DNA of 38,877 bases. Source: Microbacteriaceae bacterium PS02068 (GTDB lineage Bacteria > Actinomycetota > Actinomycetes > Actinomycetales > Microbacteriaceae). Below the pieces are notes generated by a model. The model was given only the letters and a program-made list of their open reading frames with translations. It was not told the origin of the DNA and made no database searches. Position numbers and translations under genes: made by a program. The stretch spans positions 1 through 38,877 of the forward strand of contig JASCPF010000026.1 of assembly GCA_029959325.1 (NCBI GenBank). The letters run 5' to 3'. This document shows, one piece after another, positions 23,591 to 30,701 of this stretch (positions are counted from its first letter, which is position 1; every line of letters starts with the position of its first letter).

Positions 23591-24232
23591 TCACGCGCCC
23601 GGATACACGTCCATCATCCGCTCGACCATCGTCTGGGTCAGAGTGACCGTGAAGACGATGGCGACGATCACGCCGATCGCCGTCAGACCGATCATGACCC
23701 ACATCGGGGCCCACCCGCCGCGGACGGTGCGCCGCTTCAGCACAACCGCGCGCCCGATGACGTAGACGAGAAGCCCCAGGAACGACCACGCCCAGTGGAA
23801 CGGCCCAGGGATGCCACGGCGCAGCAACTCGCGCCGGTCGAGCCAGCTCGACACGATGTAGGCGGCAGCCACGATCCAGCCCATGGCGCTGATCGCAAGG
23901 GACCGGAGCTGCCACTGGATCAGGTCCGTCGCCCCCTGGCTACTCTGCGTGGAACGCACCACCGCATCGACGTAGCCGTTCACGTCGAAAAGGAAGAGGC
24001 TGAATAGCGAGAGCGCCGAGACGCCGATCGCGACCCAGATCCAGACCGTGTTGGTGTCGGCATCGACCCTCGCGTAGGGCTGCGGGACGGACGCGGGCAC
24101 ACCGTACGTCGGCGTCGCGGCGGCGTACGCGGGTGCGGCGACGCTCTCGTGCGCCGTCCACCGTGCCCCGTCCCACCAGCGCTGGCGCGACGCGTCGGAG
24201 GGGTCGGGGTACCACCCCGCCGGGGCGCTCAC
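23591..24232 (-). CDS. DUF2510-domain membrane protein
   Basis: The 213-residue protein begins with the actinobacterial DUF2510 module GWYPDPSDASRQRWWDGARW (6-25), followed by an Ala/Pro/Tyr-rich linker and four predicted membrane helices (about 64-85, 110-128, 143-160, 175-200). DUF2510 is thought to be a membrane-proximal recognition module; its role is not known. The GTG start overlaps the nicotinamidase stop (GTGA), making it the third gene of the MMPL operon. Confidence 0.85.
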   Translation of the reverse strand: MSAPAGWYPDPSDASRQRWWDGARWTAHESVAAPAYAAATPTYGVPASVPQPYARVDADTNTVWIWVAIGVSALSLFSLFLFDVNGYVDAVVRSTQSSQGATDLIQWQLRSLAISAMGWIVAAAYIVSSWLDRRELLRRGIPGPFHWAWSFLGLLVYVIGRAVVLKRRTVRGGWAPMWVMIGLTAIGVIVAIVFTVTLTQTMVERMMDVYPGA

Positions 24233-24810
24233 GCGGCACCCACCAGGTCGGCGCCCGCGTGCGCGAGCTCGGCCAGGGCGGCCTCGGACGACTCGGGCGC
24301 GACGCCGGCGACGAGCTCGGTGAGGACGCGAACGTGGATGCCGTGCTCGAGGGCATCCAGCGCCGATGCCCGCACGCAGTAGTCGGTGGCGATGCCCGTG
24401 ACATCCACCTCGGTGACGCCACGCGCGGTGAGGATCGCGGCGACGGTCTCACCGTCGTCGGTCGTACCCTCGTAAAGCGAATAGGCGGGGATGCCCTGCC
24501 CCTTGCGCACGTGGTGGGTCACCGCGCTCACCTCGAGCCCGGGGTCGTACTCGGCGCCGACTGTGCCCGCGATGCAGTGCACCGGCCAGGTGTCGACGAA
24601 GTCGGGCTCACCCTCGAGGGCGATGTGGCCGCCGTTGTCGGAGTCGGCGTGGTGCCAGTCGCGGGATGCCACGATCACGGCGTACTCCCCCGCGTGTGCG
24701 GCGAGGTGCGCCGTGATGCGCTCGGCGACGGCATCGCCGCCCGCGACGGCGAGCGCGCCGCCCTCGGTGAAGTCGTTCTGCACGTCGACGATGAACAGGG
24801 CCTTGGTCAT
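24229..24810 (-). CDS. pncA: nicotinamidase (isochorismatase-like cysteine hydrolase)
   Basis: The 193-residue enzyme deamidates nicotinamide to nicotinate for NAD salvage; PncA enzymes also activate pyrazinamide. The catalytic triad D9 (IVDVQNDF), K103 (VRKGQ) and C145 (ATDYCVRASALDAL) and the metal site D51-W-H53-H54 are all present. It has ATGA and GTGA overlaps on either side, an unusual place between an MMPL exporter and a DUF2510 membrane protein. Confidence 0.93.
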   Translation of the reverse strand: MTKALFIVDVQNDFTEGGALAVAGGDAVAERITAHLAAHAGEYAVIVASRDWHHADSDNGGHIALEGEPDFVDTWPVHCIAGTVGAEYDPGLEVSAVTHHVRKGQGIPAYSLYEGTTDDGETVAAILTARGVTEVDVTGIATDYCVRASALDALEHGIHVRVLTELVAGVAPESSEAALAELAHAGADLVGAA

Positions 24811-27149
24811 GAGTCGAGGCTATCTCGGTACTCCGCGCGGGTCATAGCCTCGGGCGACCCCTCGACAGCCTCGGGGACCGCGGTCGGTCCCTGAGCCACC
24901 ATCGGTCCCTGAGCCGTCATCGGTCCCTGAGCCGTCATCGGTCCCTGAGCTCGTCGAAGGGCCGACGGCCACCAGATGACGCCGCCCAGGTCGTAGGCGG
25001 CGGCCGGCACGAGCAGCGAGCGCACGACGAAGGTGTCGAGCAGCACGCCGAAGGCGACGATGAAGGCGAGCTGCGCGAGGAACAGGATCGGGATGACCCC
25101 GAGCGCGGCGAACGTCGCCGCGAGCACAAGCCCCGCCGACGTGATCACCCCACCTGTCGCGACGAGCCCGCGCAGGATGCCGGGGCGTGTGCCGTGCCGC
25201 TTCGACTCTTCCCGCACGCGCGACATCAGGAAGATGTTGTAGTCGACGCCCAGCGCCACGAGGAAGACGAACCCGTACAGCGGCACCGATGGATCGGCGC
25301 CAGGGAAGTCGAACACGTGGTTGAAGACGACCGCGCTCACACCCAGCGCCGCTCCGAACGAGAGGATGACGCTGGCGATCAGCAGCACCGGCGCGACGAT
25401 CGCCCGCAGCAGCAGCATCAGGATGATCAGGATCACCACGAGGATCACGGGGATGATCACGGTCCGGTCGCGGATCGATGTGTCGTTGGTGTCGACGTCG
25501 ATCGCCGTCGGTCCGCCCACCAGCACGGTGCCCGCGCCGAGTTCGTCGGTGAACGACGCGCGCACATCGCGGATCGTCTGCTCCGCGGCGAGCGAGTCTG
25601 CCTGGTCGCTGAGCGTCGCGACGAGCAGCACATCGCCGTCCGAGACGGTGGGCTCGGGCGCGGCGCCACCCGGGGGGCCCGCAACGGTGTAGACCGGCTC
25701 GCCGTTCTCGACCGTGACGCCGATCTGACCCGACGGGGCATCCTTCGCCACTGCTGCGACCGAGTCGATGCCGTCGGCATCCTGCAGCACCTGCACGGCC
25801 GCGGCGACCGTGCCCTGCGGCACGATCACATAGGCCGGGCTGCCGCTGCCGGCGGCGAAGTGCTGCGCCAGCACGTCCTGACCGTCGCGCGCTTGCGATG
25901 CCCCGAGCACCAGATCGCTCTGCGGCACGCCGTCGGCCTTCAGCTGCAGCATTCCGGCCGACGCCGCCAGCAGCACCACGGTCGTGACGATCCAGACCAC
26001 GCGAGAGTGCCGCGCGACCAGCCGCGCCTGCCGCGCCCAGAAGCCCTTGACCGGTGCGGTCGGGTTCGCGACCAGCGCCTCGGCGGCGGCGCCCGCGTCG
26101 GACGAGGCGCCCGCCTTCGGCAGGAACGGCCAGAACGCGGCCCGTCCGACCAGGGCGAGGAGCGCCGGCAGGAAGGTCAGCGCCGAGAGCACGGCGAACA
26201 GGATGCCGATCGCGGCGATCGGGCCCAGCGCGCGGTTCGTCGCGAGATCGCTCAGCAGCAGGCACAGCAGGCCCGCGATGACGGTGCCGCCCGACGCGAT
26301 GATCGGCTCGAACGCGCCGCGCCAGGCGGTCGTCGTGGCATCCCAGCGCTGACGACCCTGCGCGATCGCCTCTCGGAAGCGAGCGACATAGAGCAGGGCA
26401 TAGTCGGTCGCCGCGCCGATGACCAGGATGAACAGGATGCCCTGCACCTGGCCGTTCAGCACGAAGACCCCCGCCTTCGCGAGCCACCACACCGTCAGCA
26501 GTGCCACGCACAGCGCGAACGTCGAGGTCAGCAGCACGAGGATCGGCAGCAGCGGCGAGCGGTAGACGATCACGAGGATGACGAACACGGCGCCGAGGGC
26601 GACGCCCAGCAGCAGCCCGTCGATGCCCAGGAAGCCCGCCACGAGGTCGGCGGTGAAGCCGGCAGGGCCGGTGACCCAGGCATCCAGTCCGTCGGGCAGA
26701 TCGTCTGCGATCGCCTCGCGCACCGCCGCAACGGTCTCACCCACGTCGCCCGCCGTCTCGATGGGCACGAAGAGCTGCACCGCCTCGCCGTCCTCGGACG
26801 GCAGGGCGGGCGAGATCTCGCCGACGCCCTCGACGCCGCCGATCGTGGTGGCGAGGTCGCCGATGTCGGCGAGCTGGCCATCGGTGAGCTTTCCGTCGCC
26901 GGTCACGACGACGACCGCGGGGATCGTGTCGCCGCCGGTGAAGTCGGCGAGGCGCTCTTGCACCTGCGTCGCCTCGGCCGACGACGGCAGGAAGCTCGAC
27001 TGGTCGTTCGTGGCGACCTCGTCGACCTTGCCGAAGTACGGGCCGCCGATCGAGCCGCCGACCAACCAGATCAGTACGAGCACGACCGGGATGCCGATGC
27101 GCAGCCAGCGCGTGGTCGTGCGTGCGGGAGCGTCGAGGTGGGATGCCAT
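24807..27149 (-). CDS. MMPL-family RND transporter
   Basis: The 780-residue protein has two repeats, each with one leading helix, a periplasmic domain and a cluster of helices (about 17-37 and 170-350; 385-405 and 560-740). Typical RND-MMPL segments include GAATDYALLYVARFREAIAQ and the second-half GVDYNIFLMSRVREE. Such proteins export lipids, siderophores or drugs using the proton gradient. The C-terminal tail after residue 735 is made of a translated repeat array (RRAQGPMTAQGPMTAQGP and EAVEGSPEA) that is not part of the family. The ATG at 27149 has no Shine-Dalgarno and lies within a palindrome. Substrate unknown. Confidence 0.9.
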   Translation of the reverse strand: MASHLDAPARTTTRWLRIGIPVVLVLIWLVGGSIGGPYFGKVDEVATNDQSSFLPSSAEATQVQERLADFTGGDTIPAVVVVTGDGKLTDGQLADIGDLATTIGGVEGVGEISPALPSEDGEAVQLFVPIETAGDVGETVAAVREAIADDLPDGLDAWVTGPAGFTADLVAGFLGIDGLLLGVALGAVFVILVIVYRSPLLPILVLLTSTFALCVALLTVWWLAKAGVFVLNGQVQGILFILVIGAATDYALLYVARFREAIAQGRQRWDATTTAWRGAFEPIIASGGTVIAGLLCLLLSDLATNRALGPIAAIGILFAVLSALTFLPALLALVGRAAFWPFLPKAGASSDAGAAAEALVANPTAPVKGFWARQARLVARHSRVVWIVTTVVLLAASAGMLQLKADGVPQSDLVLGASQARDGQDVLAQHFAAGSGSPAYVIVPQGTVAAAVQVLQDADGIDSVAAVAKDAPSGQIGVTVENGEPVYTVAGPPGGAAPEPTVSDGDVLLVATLSDQADSLAAEQTIRDVRASFTDELGAGTVLVGGPTAIDVDTNDTSIRDRTVIIPVILVVILIILMLLLRAIVAPVLLIASVILSFGAALGVSAVVFNHVFDFPGADPSVPLYGFVFLVALGVDYNIFLMSRVREESKRHGTRPGILRGLVATGGVITSAGLVLAATFAALGVIPILFLAQLAFIVAFGVLLDTFVVRSLLVPAAAYDLGGVIWWPSALRRAQGPMTAQGPMTAQGPMVAQGPTAVPEAVEGSPEAMTRAEYRDSLDS
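24858..24961. repeat. 18-bp repeat array and flanking inverted copy
   Basis: Four 18-bp units built on CGGTCCCTGAGCC start at 24885, 24903, 24921 and 24939. The last ends in the palindrome CCCTGAGCTCGTCGAAGGG. A reversed half-copy, CCCCTCGACAGCCTCGGGGA (24858-24877), precedes the array. All lies in the 3' end of the MMPL gene and is translated without breaking the frame. Confidence 0.85.
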
Positions 27150-27172
27150 ATCGCTAGCTTATCTAGCAATAT
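27148..27172. promoter_or_regulatory. palindromic operator over the MMPL start codon
   Basis: ATATCGCTAG and CTAGCAATAT are inverted copies (9 of 10 bases) around a CTTAT spacer. The left arm contains the MMPL start codon; the right arm lies 40 bp before the divergent DMT transporter gene. A regulator bound here could block both. No regulator gene is adjacent, so the protein would be encoded elsewhere. Confidence 0.55.
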
Positions 27173-27200
27173 GGCAGAAACGCCATCCATACCTCGCAGA

Positions 27201-27206
27201 TAGTCT
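27201..27206 (+). promoter_or_regulatory. -10 element for a leaderless DMT transporter transcript
   Basis: TAGTCT ends six bases before the ATG at 27213 and no Shine-Dalgarno precedes that ATG. This spacing suggests a leaderless mRNA, which is common in actinobacteria. No convincing -35 is visible. Confidence 0.45.
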
Positions 27207-27212
27207 GGCGCC

Positions 27213-28157
27213 ATGCTGCCTGCCGCCCTCGCCCTGGTCGGCGCGCTCGTCTACGGATCGGCGGACTTTCTCGGCGGCCTCGCGGCGCGGCGAATCCGCG
27301 CGATCGTCGTCACCGCCGTCGCCGCGGGCGCGGGTATGGTGCTGCTGCTGGTGCTCGCCCCACTCGTCGGCGGCACCCCGACCGTGGGCGACCTCGCCTG
27401 GGGTGCACTGTCGGGAGTGACGGGAGCGATCGCGGTCGGACTGCTGTACGGATGCCTCGCGATCGGTCCGATGAGCGTGCTGTCGCCGATCACCGCCGTC
27501 GTCTCGGCCATCGCGCCGATGGTGTGGGGCGTCGTGGCGAGCGGCGAGCGCCTCGGACCGCTCGCCATCGTCGGGCTGGCTCTCGCGGTGGTCGCGATCA
27601 TCCTCGTGGCGCTGCTGCCGGGCGAAGCGGTGACGCGACCGTCGGCGCGGGGGCTCGCGATGGCCATCGGGTCGGGGCTTTCGATCGGCGCGTTCCTGAT
27701 CGTGCTCGATCAGATCGGCGACGGCGCGGGCCTGCTGCCCCTCGTGCTCAATCGGGTCGTGAACGGGGTGATCACCGGTGGCATCGCCCTCGTTCTGGTT
27801 CTCGCCGCCGTCCGCGCCGGGAAAGGCGCCGCCTCTGCGCTGCGTGCGCAGGGCGAGCGGCTCGGAGCGGCGCCGAGCGGGCATGTCGACACCGAGCATT
27901 CGTCCGGTGCGATGACGATGCGACGTGCGTGGGTGCTGGCGATCGCGTGCGGCATCGTCGACACGACGGCGAATCTGCTGCTGCTCTTCGCACTGCGGGC
28001 CGGGGGTGACCTCGCGGTGGTATCGGCGCTCACCGCGCTCTACCCCGCCGGAACGGTCTTGCTCGCCGCCGCGGTGCTGCGAGAGCGCATCGCGATGGTG
28101 CAATGGGTGGGCCTCGCGCTCGCCCTGACCGCCGGCGCCCTGCTCGCCGTCGCCTGA
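27213..28157 (+). CDS. DMT-superfamily (EamA) transporter
   Basis: The 314-residue protein has about ten membrane helices in two EamA halves (about 1-135 and 150-314), separated by a short basic loop and with a longer hydrophilic loop near 205-230. GALVYGSADFLGGLAARR at the N-terminus and LYPAGTVLLAAAVLRERI near the end are typical. EamA proteins export metabolites such as amino acids; the substrate is not predictable. It is divergent from the MMPL gene across a 63-bp region with a shared palindrome. Confidence 0.9.
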   Translation: MLPAALALVGALVYGSADFLGGLAARRIRAIVVTAVAAGAGMVLLLVLAPLVGGTPTVGDLAWGALSGVTGAIAVGLLYGCLAIGPMSVLSPITAVVSAIAPMVWGVVASGERLGPLAIVGLALAVVAIILVALLPGEAVTRPSARGLAMAIGSGLSIGAFLIVLDQIGDGAGLLPLVLNRVVNGVITGGIALVLVLAAVRAGKGAASALRAQGERLGAAPSGHVDTEHSSGAMTMRRAWVLAIACGIVDTTANLLLLFALRAGGDLAVVSALTALYPAGTVLLAAAVLRERIAMVQWVGLALALTAGALLAVA

Positions 28158-28183
28158 GACCCGCCGGAAACGGGCTGGCGAGT

Positions 28184-28579
28184 TCAGCCGCGCGTGAAGT
28201 AGAGCACCCAGCTGGCGACCAGGGACACGACGCCGAGGGCCAGCATTCCGCCGGCCGAGAGCACGACGGTGCGCAGGCCCCCAGGGCGCCGCGTCAGTCG
28301 CATGCGGCCCTGCCACCCGTGCCGGTACCAGATGGGTGCGGCATCGGCATCCGCCAGCTCGGCGGCATCCGCGGCACTGGCTACGGCCCGATTGGCGTCG
28401 CCATCGGCGTCGATCCAGCGCACGACGGTCTCATCGCCTTCGCGATCGACGATCGCGTCGGCGGGCAGCCATGTGCCGTCAGCCGCCCACATGATCACGA
28501 TCACGACGGCGAGCGCGACAGCCCCACCGAAGCCGATCCAGGTGAAGACTTCGAGCAGGATGTCGACTGCAGGAGACAT
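28184..28579 (-). CDS. small two-helix membrane protein, unknown function
   Basis: The 131-residue protein has membrane helices at about 10-31 and 105-127 around a hydrophilic central domain (ADGTWLPADAIVDREGDETV and following). No known motif is seen. The ATG lies one base after the encoded CCA end of tRNA-Thr on the same strand, so tRNA 3' processing would leave an almost leaderless mRNA. It has no room for its own promoter or Shine-Dalgarno outside the tRNA. Confidence 0.7.
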   Translation of the reverse strand: MSPAVDILLEVFTWIGFGGAVALAVVIVIMWAADGTWLPADAIVDREGDETVVRWIDADGDANRAVASAADAAELADADAAPIWYRHGWQGRMRLTRRPGGLRTVVLSAGGMLALGVVSLVASWVLYFTRG

Positions 28580-28580
28580 A

Positions 28581-28656
28581 TGGAGCCGCCCAAGGGAATC
28601 GAACCCTTGACCTTTTCATTACGAGTGAAATGCTCTGCCGACTGAGCTAGGGCGGC
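28581..28656 (-). tRNA. tRNA-Thr(CGU)
   Basis: The minus strand gives a complete 76-nt cloverleaf with encoded CCA: acceptor GCCGCCC/GGGCGGC, D arm GCTC/GAGC, anticodon stem TTTCA/TGAAA with loop CTCGTAA (anticodon CGU) and T arm AAGGG-TTCGATT-CCCTT. Unlike tRNA-Lys in this window it is uninterrupted and carries CCA. Confidence 0.95.
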
Positions 28657-28686
28657 GTGCGACGCGAGCGCCATGCACGATCATCG

Positions 28687-28692
28687 ATCTTA
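28687..28692 (-). promoter_or_regulatory. possible -10 for tRNA-Thr
   Basis: TAAGAT on the minus strand lies 30 bases upstream of the mature tRNA 5' end, giving a leader of about 24 nt. A TTCGAG 18 bp further upstream is a weak -35 match. Confidence 0.35.
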
Positions 28693-28759
28693 CAGGGTCA
28701 GGGCGCGTTCCTCGAACCGATGCCTTGACGGAACCGCCGAAGGCTTAGTGGCGCCGGCG

Positions 28760-29065
28760 TCACGCCACCTGAAGTCGCTGATCGCCTGCGACGTACTCGA
28801 CGACGAGATCGCCACCGACGGCTTCCAGGTACTTGCGCACGGTGCCGAGCTTCGCGCTGTCGAGGTCGCCACGCTCGATCTTGGACACCTGCCGCTGGCC
28901 CACACCGATGCGCTCGGCGAGTTCCTGCTGCGTCAGACCGAGCGCCTCGCGCAGCTCCCGCAGCTGATACGCCCGAGCCTCACCGAGCAGCTTCGCTTTG
29001 TGCGCGTCGACGTGCTCACGGTCGACGGGGCGCTTCGCGAGCATCTGTTCACGCGTCAGAGCCAT
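28760..29065 (-). CDS. XRE-family antitoxin
   Basis: The 101-residue protein has a charged N-terminal helix (LTREQMLAKRPVDREHVDAH) and an XRE helix-turn-helix (ALGLTQQELAERIGVGQRQV then SKIERGDL, about 47-75). I choose the ATG at 29065, which has GGGAAG eight bases upstream, over the GTG at 29074 that overlaps the toxin stop but has no usable Shine-Dalgarno spacing. It follows the RelE-like toxin gene, the toxin-first order of HigB2/HigA2-type pairs. Confidence 0.9.
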   Translation of the reverse strand: MALTREQMLAKRPVDREHVDAHKAKLLGEARAYQLRELREALGLTQQELAERIGVGQRQVSKIERGDLDSAKLGTVRKYLEAVGGDLVVEYVAGDQRLQVA

Positions 29066-29070
29066 GATGA

Positions 29071-29430
29071 TCACTTCCCTTCGGTCTTCTTCAGTTGAGC
29101 ATTGTGCTCGTCGAACAGGTCATCCGCGACGGGGATGGACTTCGCGTACCAGCGTTTCCAGTCGCCCGACTTGTCGCCGGCCACCAGCAGAATCGCCTGC
29201 CGCTGCGGATCGAAAGCGAACAGCACCCGCAACTCGGTTCGACCCGAAGAACCCGGTCGAAGCTCCTTCATGTTCTTGTGCCGCGACGCCTTTACCGTGT
29301 CGACTATCGGACGCCCGAGTTGCGGACCCCGTTCCTCGAGAAGCTCGACCGCAGCCACCACCTGCTCGTACGACCTTTGATCCAGAGACATGAGCCAGTC
29401 CTCCACGAGCGTGAGGTCAACGTTCCACAC
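29071..29430 (-). CDS. RelE/Gp49-like toxin
   Basis: The 119-residue protein fits the phage-Gp49-like/HigB2 group: DLTLVEDWLMSLDQRSYEQV, VELLEERGPQLGRPIVDTVK, NMKELRPGSSGRTELRVLFA and FDPQRQAILLVAGDKSGDWK with WYAKSIPVADDLFDEH. These toxins cut mRNA at the ribosome. The GTG at 29430 has AAGG eight bases upstream. The partner antitoxin follows directly. Confidence 0.9.
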   Translation of the reverse strand: MWNVDLTLVEDWLMSLDQRSYEQVVAAVELLEERGPQLGRPIVDTVKASRHKNMKELRPGSSGRTELRVLFAFDPQRQAILLVAGDKSGDWKRWYAKSIPVADDLFDEHNAQLKKTEGK

Positions 29431-29441
29431 GAGACAACCTT

Positions 29442-29457
29442 AGACCTTGTAGGGTCT
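29442..29457 (-). promoter_or_regulatory. operator candidate of the RelE/XRE pair
   Basis: AGACC-TTGTAG-GGTCT is an inverted repeat with 5-bp arms located 11 bp upstream of the toxin start. It overlaps a TACAAG (minus strand) that could be the -10. Autorepression by the XRE antitoxin would act here. Confidence 0.5.
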
Positions 29458-29517
29458 GAGGGCAATCAGCATCGTACAGCCCAGAATCTACCTACAGAAC
29501 GGTTCCCAGCGAGTCGC

Positions 29518-29588
29518 GGGTGCCACGCGGCATCCCATGTCGCCACGTTACGACGATGTTTCGTCGCCCGGCGACCACTCCGTAACGT
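29518..29588 (+). promoter_or_regulatory. structured leader upstream of metQ
   Basis: Several helices can form within the 245-bp gap before metQ: GGGTGCC-ACGC-GGCATCC (29518-29535), a long-range ACGTTACG/CGTAACGT (29545-29552 with 29581-29588) enclosing CGACGA/TCGTCG, and a competing GTCGCC/GGCGAC. The position suits methionine or SAM control, but the conserved cores of SAM-I and SAM-IV riboswitches are not visible. The last 87 bases before metQ show nothing more than the Shine-Dalgarno. Confidence 0.35.
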
Positions 29589-29675
29589 CGAAGACGGCAC
29601 CGCGAAGAGGCGAGCGCGGCAAGCCGAACCCGGACGACGCGCGTCGCGGTGCCCCGATCCACAAGGAGCACCACC

Positions 29676-30599
29676 ATGTCCACCCAGACTCTGTCCACCA
29701 AGAAACGGGCGACCAAGACGCTGGCCGCGTTGGCACTTCCCCTCGTCCTGCTGCTGGGCGCCTGCGCGTCCGGCACCGCCGCACCCGCCGCGAGCGGCGA
29801 CGCCGGTTCGTCCGAGACCGTCCGCATCGGCGTCGTCGGCGACGGCGACCCGTACTGGGAGACCTACACGAAGGCCGCCGCCGACGAGGGAATCACCGTC
29901 GAGATCGTGAACTTCGACTCGTACGACCAGCCCAACCCGGCACTGTCGGCGGGCGAGCTCGACCTCAACCAGTTCCAGCACATCATCTACCTCGCCACGT
30001 ACAACGTCGCGGCGAACGATGACCTCGTGCCGATCGGCGCGACCGCGATCTACCCGCTGGGCCTGTACTCGACGAAGTTCACCGACGTCGCCGACATCCC
30101 CGAGGGTGAGACCATCGCCGTCCCCAACGACGAGTCGAACCAGGCGCGCGCGCTGCTCGTGCTGCAGTCGGCAGGGCTCATCGAGCTGAAGGACGGCGGA
30201 TCGCCGTTCTCGACCGTCGCCGACATCGAAGACGGCTCAAAGGTCAAGGTCGAAGCCGTTGCCGCAGACTTCACCGCGTCGTCGCTGCCCGACTATGCCG
30301 GCGCCGTCGTCAACAACGACTTCGTCGCGAAGGCGGGTCTGACCAAGGACCAGCTGCTCGCGCAGGACGACCCGGCCGACGCGTCGGCGTTCCCGTACAT
30401 CAACATCTTCGCCGCCAAGGCGAAGGATGCCGAGAACCCGACCTACCTCAAGCTCGTGCAGATCTACCAGGAGACGAAGGCCGTGCAGGACGGCGTGCTC
30501 GAGGCATCCGGTGGCAGCGCCGTGCTCGTGAAGACGCCCGTGAGCGACCTCGTCGCCTCGCTGAAGGACACCGAAGACGCGATCCGCGCCCAGCAGTGA
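29676..30599 (+). CDS. metQ: methionine ABC transporter substrate-binding lipoprotein
   Basis: The 307-residue NlpA/MetQ-family protein has a signal peptide with lipobox LLLGAC, then IGVVGDGDPYWETYTKAAAD, ANPALSAG-type NPALSAGELDLNQFQH, and IAVPNDESNQARALLVLQ, all typical MetQ ligand-binding segments. It captures methionine, possibly also D-methionine, outside the membrane. The ATG at 29676 has AAGGAG seven bases upstream; an earlier in-frame ATG at 29649 lacks one. A 20-bp hairpin follows five bases after the stop, before metN. Confidence 0.92.
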   Translation: MSTQTLSTKKRATKTLAALALPLVLLLGACASGTAAPAASGDAGSSETVRIGVVGDGDPYWETYTKAAADEGITVEIVNFDSYDQPNPALSAGELDLNQFQHIIYLATYNVAANDDLVPIGATAIYPLGLYSTKFTDVADIPEGETIAVPNDESNQARALLVLQSAGLIELKDGGSPFSTVADIEDGSKVKVEAVAADFTASSLPDYAGAVVNNDFVAKAGLTKDQLLAQDDPADASAFPYINIFAAKAKDAENPTYLKLVQIYQETKAVQDGVLEASGGSAVLVKTPVSDLVASLKDTEDAIRAQQ

Positions 30600-30603
30600 C
30601 CTC

Positions 30604-30648
30604 CGCACGCGTGCGGCCCGTCCCACCCGGACGGGCCGCACGCGTGTG
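30604..30648 (+). terminator. metQ-metN intercistronic hairpin (attenuator or mRNA stabiliser)
   Basis: A 20-bp stem (30604-30623 with 30629-30648, one G-U pair) closes on a CACCC loop; the top is CCCGTCC/GGACGGG. It is followed by GTACCG rather than a T tract. It stands directly after the binding-protein gene, as does the hairpin after pstS. Confidence 0.8.
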
Positions 30649-30701
30649 TGCCGTACCGCGACACCCTCGTCGCGTCTCGCTCTTCGATCGGAAGACCACG
30701 C

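Noticed and set aside
25194..27203. 669-codon plus-strand open frame over the MMPL gene
   Set aside because: Composition is low-complexity Arg/Asp/Gln/His and it is fully antisense to a convincing RND transporter.
28103..28645. 180-codon plus-strand frame reaching into tRNA-Thr
   Set aside because: Antisense to the small membrane protein and to a tRNA; composition typical of shadows.
29431..29675. SAM-I or SAM-IV riboswitch before metQ
   Set aside because: The conserved core segments around the SAM pocket could not be found; only generic helices are visible.
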